Source of the DNA: Kumtagia ephedrae
GTDB taxonomy: Bacteria; Pseudomonadota; Alphaproteobacteria; Rhizobiales; Rhizobiaceae
Assembly: GCF_003012745.1 (NCBI RefSeq)
Contig: NZ_PXYK01000024.1
Coordinates: 26,325-90,324 of the forward strand
Direction of reading: 5' to 3'
DNA: 64,000 nt
In this document: positions 61,898 to 64,000 of the stretch, piece by piece
Layout of the letters: each line of letters opens with the position of its first letter
How positions within the stretch are numbered: the stretch's first letter is position 1
The notes under the pieces: generated by a model
What the model was told of the DNA's origin: nothing
Databases searched by the model: none
Seen by the model: the letters and a program-made list of their open reading frames with translations, nothing else
Position numbers and translations under genes: made by a program

Positions 61898-62497
61898 ATG
61901 AACCAGCCGTTCCGATCCCCCGAGCTTTCGCTCACGACGCAGGCCGCCGAGGGCCTGATGCGACGGCGCTGGACGGTGGCCGAGATCGAGGCGCTAGTGC
62001 GGGCCGGCATCATCGACGAGCACGAGCGTTTCGAATTGATCGGCGGGGAGATCGTTCCGATGAATGCCAAAGGCATCCACCACGAACTCCTGAAGAATTC
62101 GCTCAACCTTCATTTCGCCACAACGATCCCAGGCGCCTTCCGCTTTGCGGTCGAAACGACCTTCCGTCTCGACGAGGACAGCTTTATCGAACCGGACTTC
62201 ATTTTTTTCCGCAAAGCCGACGGCTTGGCCAACCTCAATCCGCGCACCGCTCTGCTCGCCGTCGAGATCGCGGATTACAGCCTGAAATGGGACCTCGGCC
62301 GCAAGGCCAGGATTTACGCCAATTTCGGCGTTCCGGAACTCTGGGTCGTCGAAGCGGTGTCACGTGTCGTGCACGTCCGCAGGCGCCCGGGTCTGGAAGG
62401 CTATGATGAGGTCGCCAAGGTTTCGGAAGATCAGCCGCTGGTTTCCACAGCCGTACCCGGTCTTTCGGTGACGCTCTCCACTCTGGAAGCCATATAG
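61898..62497 (+). CDS. Uma2-family (DUF820) nuclease-fold protein
   Basis: A 200-residue protein of the Uma2 family, a PD-(D/E)XK restriction-endonuclease fold. The family core is seen: ERFELIGGEIVPMNAKGIHH, EPDFIFF, AVEIADYSLKWDLGRKARIY, GVPELWVVE. Function in cells is unknown; many copies occur in cyanobacteria and rhizobia. The start at 61898 is family-typical though its ribosome site is weak. Not visibly linked to neighbours. Confidence 0.85.
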   Translation: MNQPFRSPELSLTTQAAEGLMRRRWTVAEIEALVRAGIIDEHERFELIGGEIVPMNAKGIHHELLKNSLNLHFATTIPGAFRFAVETTFRLDEDSFIEPDFIFFRKADGLANLNPRTALLAVEIADYSLKWDLGRKARIYANFGVPELWVVEAVSRVVHVRRRPGLEGYDEVAKVSEDQPLVSTAVPGLSVTLSTLEAI

Positions 62498-62640
62498 TCA
62501 GGCCAGTCCCAAGCTATCGGAAAATCCGATATCGGCGTTCTGACAAATGAATTTGCGAAAGCGCAGCATTCGCGTCACCTTCATCCTTGAGGGATGACGT
62601 CGCCGCCGGAGAGCGACGCCCCGTAATGGGAGACGTTGCC

Positions 62641-63798
62641 ATGAAAGCATTCCTGAAATCCTGTACGGCGCTTGCCGCCGCCCTTGCCATGAGCGGCCAG
62701 GCCATGGCGCAGCTGAAGGAAGTCGGTGCCGGCGAAGGGCAGGTGACGATCATCGCCTGGCCCGGCTACATCGAGCGCGGCGAGACCGACAAGAAGTTCG
62801 ACTGGGTCACCAAATTCGAGGAGGCGTCGGGCTGCAAGGTCAACGTCAAGACCGCCAACACCTCGGACGAGATGGTGGCGCTGATGAACGAGGGCGGCTT
62901 CGACCTCGTCACCGCCTCGGGCGACGCCTCGCTGCGCCTCGTCGCCGGCAAGCGGGTGCAACCGATCAATGTCGACCTGGTGAAGAGCTGGTCGACCGTC
63001 GACGACCGCCTCAAGAGCGCGCCGTGGCACACGGTCGACGGCGTCCACTACGGCGTCCCCTACATGTGGGGCCCGAACGTGCTGATGTACAACACCAACG
63101 TCTTCAAGGAAGCGCCGAAGAGCTGGAGCGTCGTCTTCGAGGAGACGACGCTGCCCGACGGCAAGACCAACGCCGGGCGAGTGCAGGCCTATGACGGCCC
63201 GATCCATGTGGCCGACGCCGCGCAGTACCTGATGGCCCACAAGCCGGAACTCGGCATCAAGAGCCCCTACGAACTCAACGAGGACCAGTACAAGGCGGCG
63301 CTGGATCTGCTCAGGACGCAGCGCAAGCTGGTCGGCCGCTACTGGCACGACGCCTTCATCCAGATCGACGACTTCAAGAACGAGGGCGTGGTCGCCTCCG
63401 GCTCATGGCCGTTCCAGGTCAACCTTCTGAAGGGCGAGAAGCAGCCCGTCGCCTCGGTCATTCCCGAGGAAGGGGCGACCGGCTGGGCCGACACCACCAT
63501 GATGCATGTCGACGCGCCCAACCCCAACTGCGCCTATATGTGGATGGAGCACACGCTGTCCTCCAACCTGCAGAGCGACCTGTCTGTGTGGTTCGGCGCC
63601 AACCCCTCGGTGCCGGCCGCCTGCACCGACGGCCGCGGCATGCAGACCAAGGAAGGCTGCACCGCCAACGGCATGGACGATTTCGAGAAGATCCGCTTCT
63701 GGACGACGCCGACCTCGAAATGCGCCAGCCAGAACGACCAGTGCGTGCCTTACTACCGCTGGGTGTCGGACTATATCGGCGTGATCGGCGGGCGGTGA
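62641..63798 (+). CDS. Polyamine-type ABC transporter substrate-binding protein (PotD/PotF-like)
   Basis: A 385-residue periplasmic protein of the family 1/PotD group. Signal peptide MKAFLKSCTALAAALAMSGQ, mature protein starting near QLKEVGAGEG. Core stretches are IIAWPGYIERGETDKKFDWV, VPYMWGPNVLMYNTNVF and SYWPF-like SGSWPFQVN. Eight Cys in the C-terminal third (GCTANG, KCASQNDQCVP) suggest disulfides. GGGAGACG precedes the ATG. Permease and ATPase genes may follow beyond the window. Confidence 0.88.
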   Translation: MKAFLKSCTALAAALAMSGQAMAQLKEVGAGEGQVTIIAWPGYIERGETDKKFDWVTKFEEASGCKVNVKTANTSDEMVALMNEGGFDLVTASGDASLRLVAGKRVQPINVDLVKSWSTVDDRLKSAPWHTVDGVHYGVPYMWGPNVLMYNTNVFKEAPKSWSVVFEETTLPDGKTNAGRVQAYDGPIHVADAAQYLMAHKPELGIKSPYELNEDQYKAALDLLRTQRKLVGRYWHDAFIQIDDFKNEGVVASGSWPFQVNLLKGEKQPVASVIPEEGATGWADTTMMHVDAPNPNCAYMWMEHTLSSNLQSDLSVWFGANPSVPAACTDGRGMQTKEGCTANGMDDFEKIRFWTTPTSKCASQNDQCVPYYRWVSDYIGVIGGR

Positions 63799-63833
63799 GA
63801 GATAGCATCGGCGCGGGAAATCCAGCGCCGCGG

Positions 63834-63887
63834 CACCCCCTCACCGGCCCTTCGGGCCACCTCTCCCCTGCCCGGCAGGGCTGTCCG
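63834..63887. repeat. Palindromic GC-rich repeat, related to the 44.7-kb element
   Basis: The stretch CACCCCCTCACCGGCCCTTC, then GGGCCACCTCTCCCCTGCCC, has the same core (GGCCCTTCGGGCC, CCACCTCTCCCC) as one arm of the 44729-44885 element. A partner arm is not seen within the window. Confidence 0.5.
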
Positions 63888-63920
63888 GGGAAAGTTGTTG
63901 GTGAATCGAAATGCCGCAGG

Positions 63921-63993
63921 CGCATGCCCCGAGAGACGGGGATTTTCCGTCTACCTTCTGGTTGTCGAGACTCAGAAAGGGACGGGGCATGCG
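63921..63993. other. 11-bp inverted repeat around a possible gene start at the right edge
   Basis: CGCATGCCCCG (63921-63931) and CGGGGCATGCG (63983-63993) are perfect reverse complements, with a small stem CCCCG/CGGGG at the left arm. An ATG at 63989 follows AAAGGGACGGGGC and opens MRFA before the window ends. This could be a new gene, an insertion-sequence end or a regulatory stem; only four codons are visible. Confidence 0.35.
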
Positions 63994-64000
63994 CTTTGCA

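Noticed and set aside
1..64000. CRISPR array, tRNA or rRNA genes
   Set aside because: No regularly spaced direct repeats, cloverleaf sequences or rRNA segments were recognised on either strand.

Overview
The window is high-GC DNA with many Tat and Sec exported proteins, ABC-transporter operons, DUF2865 and DUF1127 proteins, Rsm22 and GC-rich palindromic intergenic repeats. This points to an alphaproteobacterium of the order Hyphomicrobiales (Rhizobiales), in the Mesorhizobium/Phyllobacteriaceae-like range. That placement is inferred from gene content, not from a marker gene. No rRNA, tRNA, CRISPR array or complete insertion sequence was seen. About 61 protein genes and one candidate small RNA are supported.

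Layout. 0-1.7 kb: SorC-type regulator followed by a sugar ABC binding protein cut by the left edge. 1.9-4.8 kb: small SnoaL/ester-cyclase-like protein, amidase and a DUF2865 exported protein. 5.2-17.8 kb: catabolic island. An NAD(P)-dependent aldehyde dehydrogenase diverges from a long co-directional run: GntR regulator, proline-racemase/hydroxyproline-epimerase family enzyme, polar amino-acid ABC transporter, second aldehyde dehydrogenase, GMC oxidoreductase, HpcH/HpaI aldolase, DadA-like amino-acid dehydrogenase and a D-2-hydroxyacid dehydrogenase. Together they read as uptake, epimerisation, oxidation and aldol cleavage of an unidentified hydroxylated amino acid or imino acid.

17.9-27.5 kb: redox block on the minus strand (2Fe-2S and molybdopterin subunits of an aldehyde/isoquinoline oxidoreductase-type enzyme, cytochrome c, flavocytochrome c sulfide dehydrogenase flavoprotein, SoxX, SoxY, SoxZ, SoxA), divergent from an OmpR-type two-component system and another cytochrome c. 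SoxB and SoxCD are absent. soxX carries an in-frame palindromic repeat, and SoxY has an unusual C-terminus.

27.6-36.7 kb: dipeptide/oligopeptide-type ABC operon interrupted by an unrecognised membrane-anchored protein gene, then long-chain acyl-CoA ligase and an HSL-type esterase. 36.9-44.9 kb: cyclopropane fatty acid synthase, a candidate small RNA with its own promoter and terminator, YnfA, Rsm22-type protein with a likely Fe-S site, a 0.9-kb repeat-rich gap, HAD phosphatase, LysR/DUF1127 pair, SDR/TetR pair and a 157-bp MITE-like palindrome.

44.9-49.4 kb: MttB-family methyltransferase and acetamidase/formamidase diverge across an operator whose two half-sites recur upstream of the neighbouring MocR (GntR-aminotransferase) regulator, suggesting one regulon. 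49.6-60.3 kb: central sugar metabolism genes pgi, gnd and zwf interspersed with HAD phosphatase, CoxG-like, serine hydrolase, choline-kinase-like, DeoR, Rrf2/thioredoxin-reductase-like and LysR genes. 60.4-64 kb: MerR regulator with a textbook 19-bp-spaced promoter driving a methyltransferase, a Uma2-type nuclease-fold protein, a PotD-like binding protein, and at the right edge a repeat and a possible new gene start.
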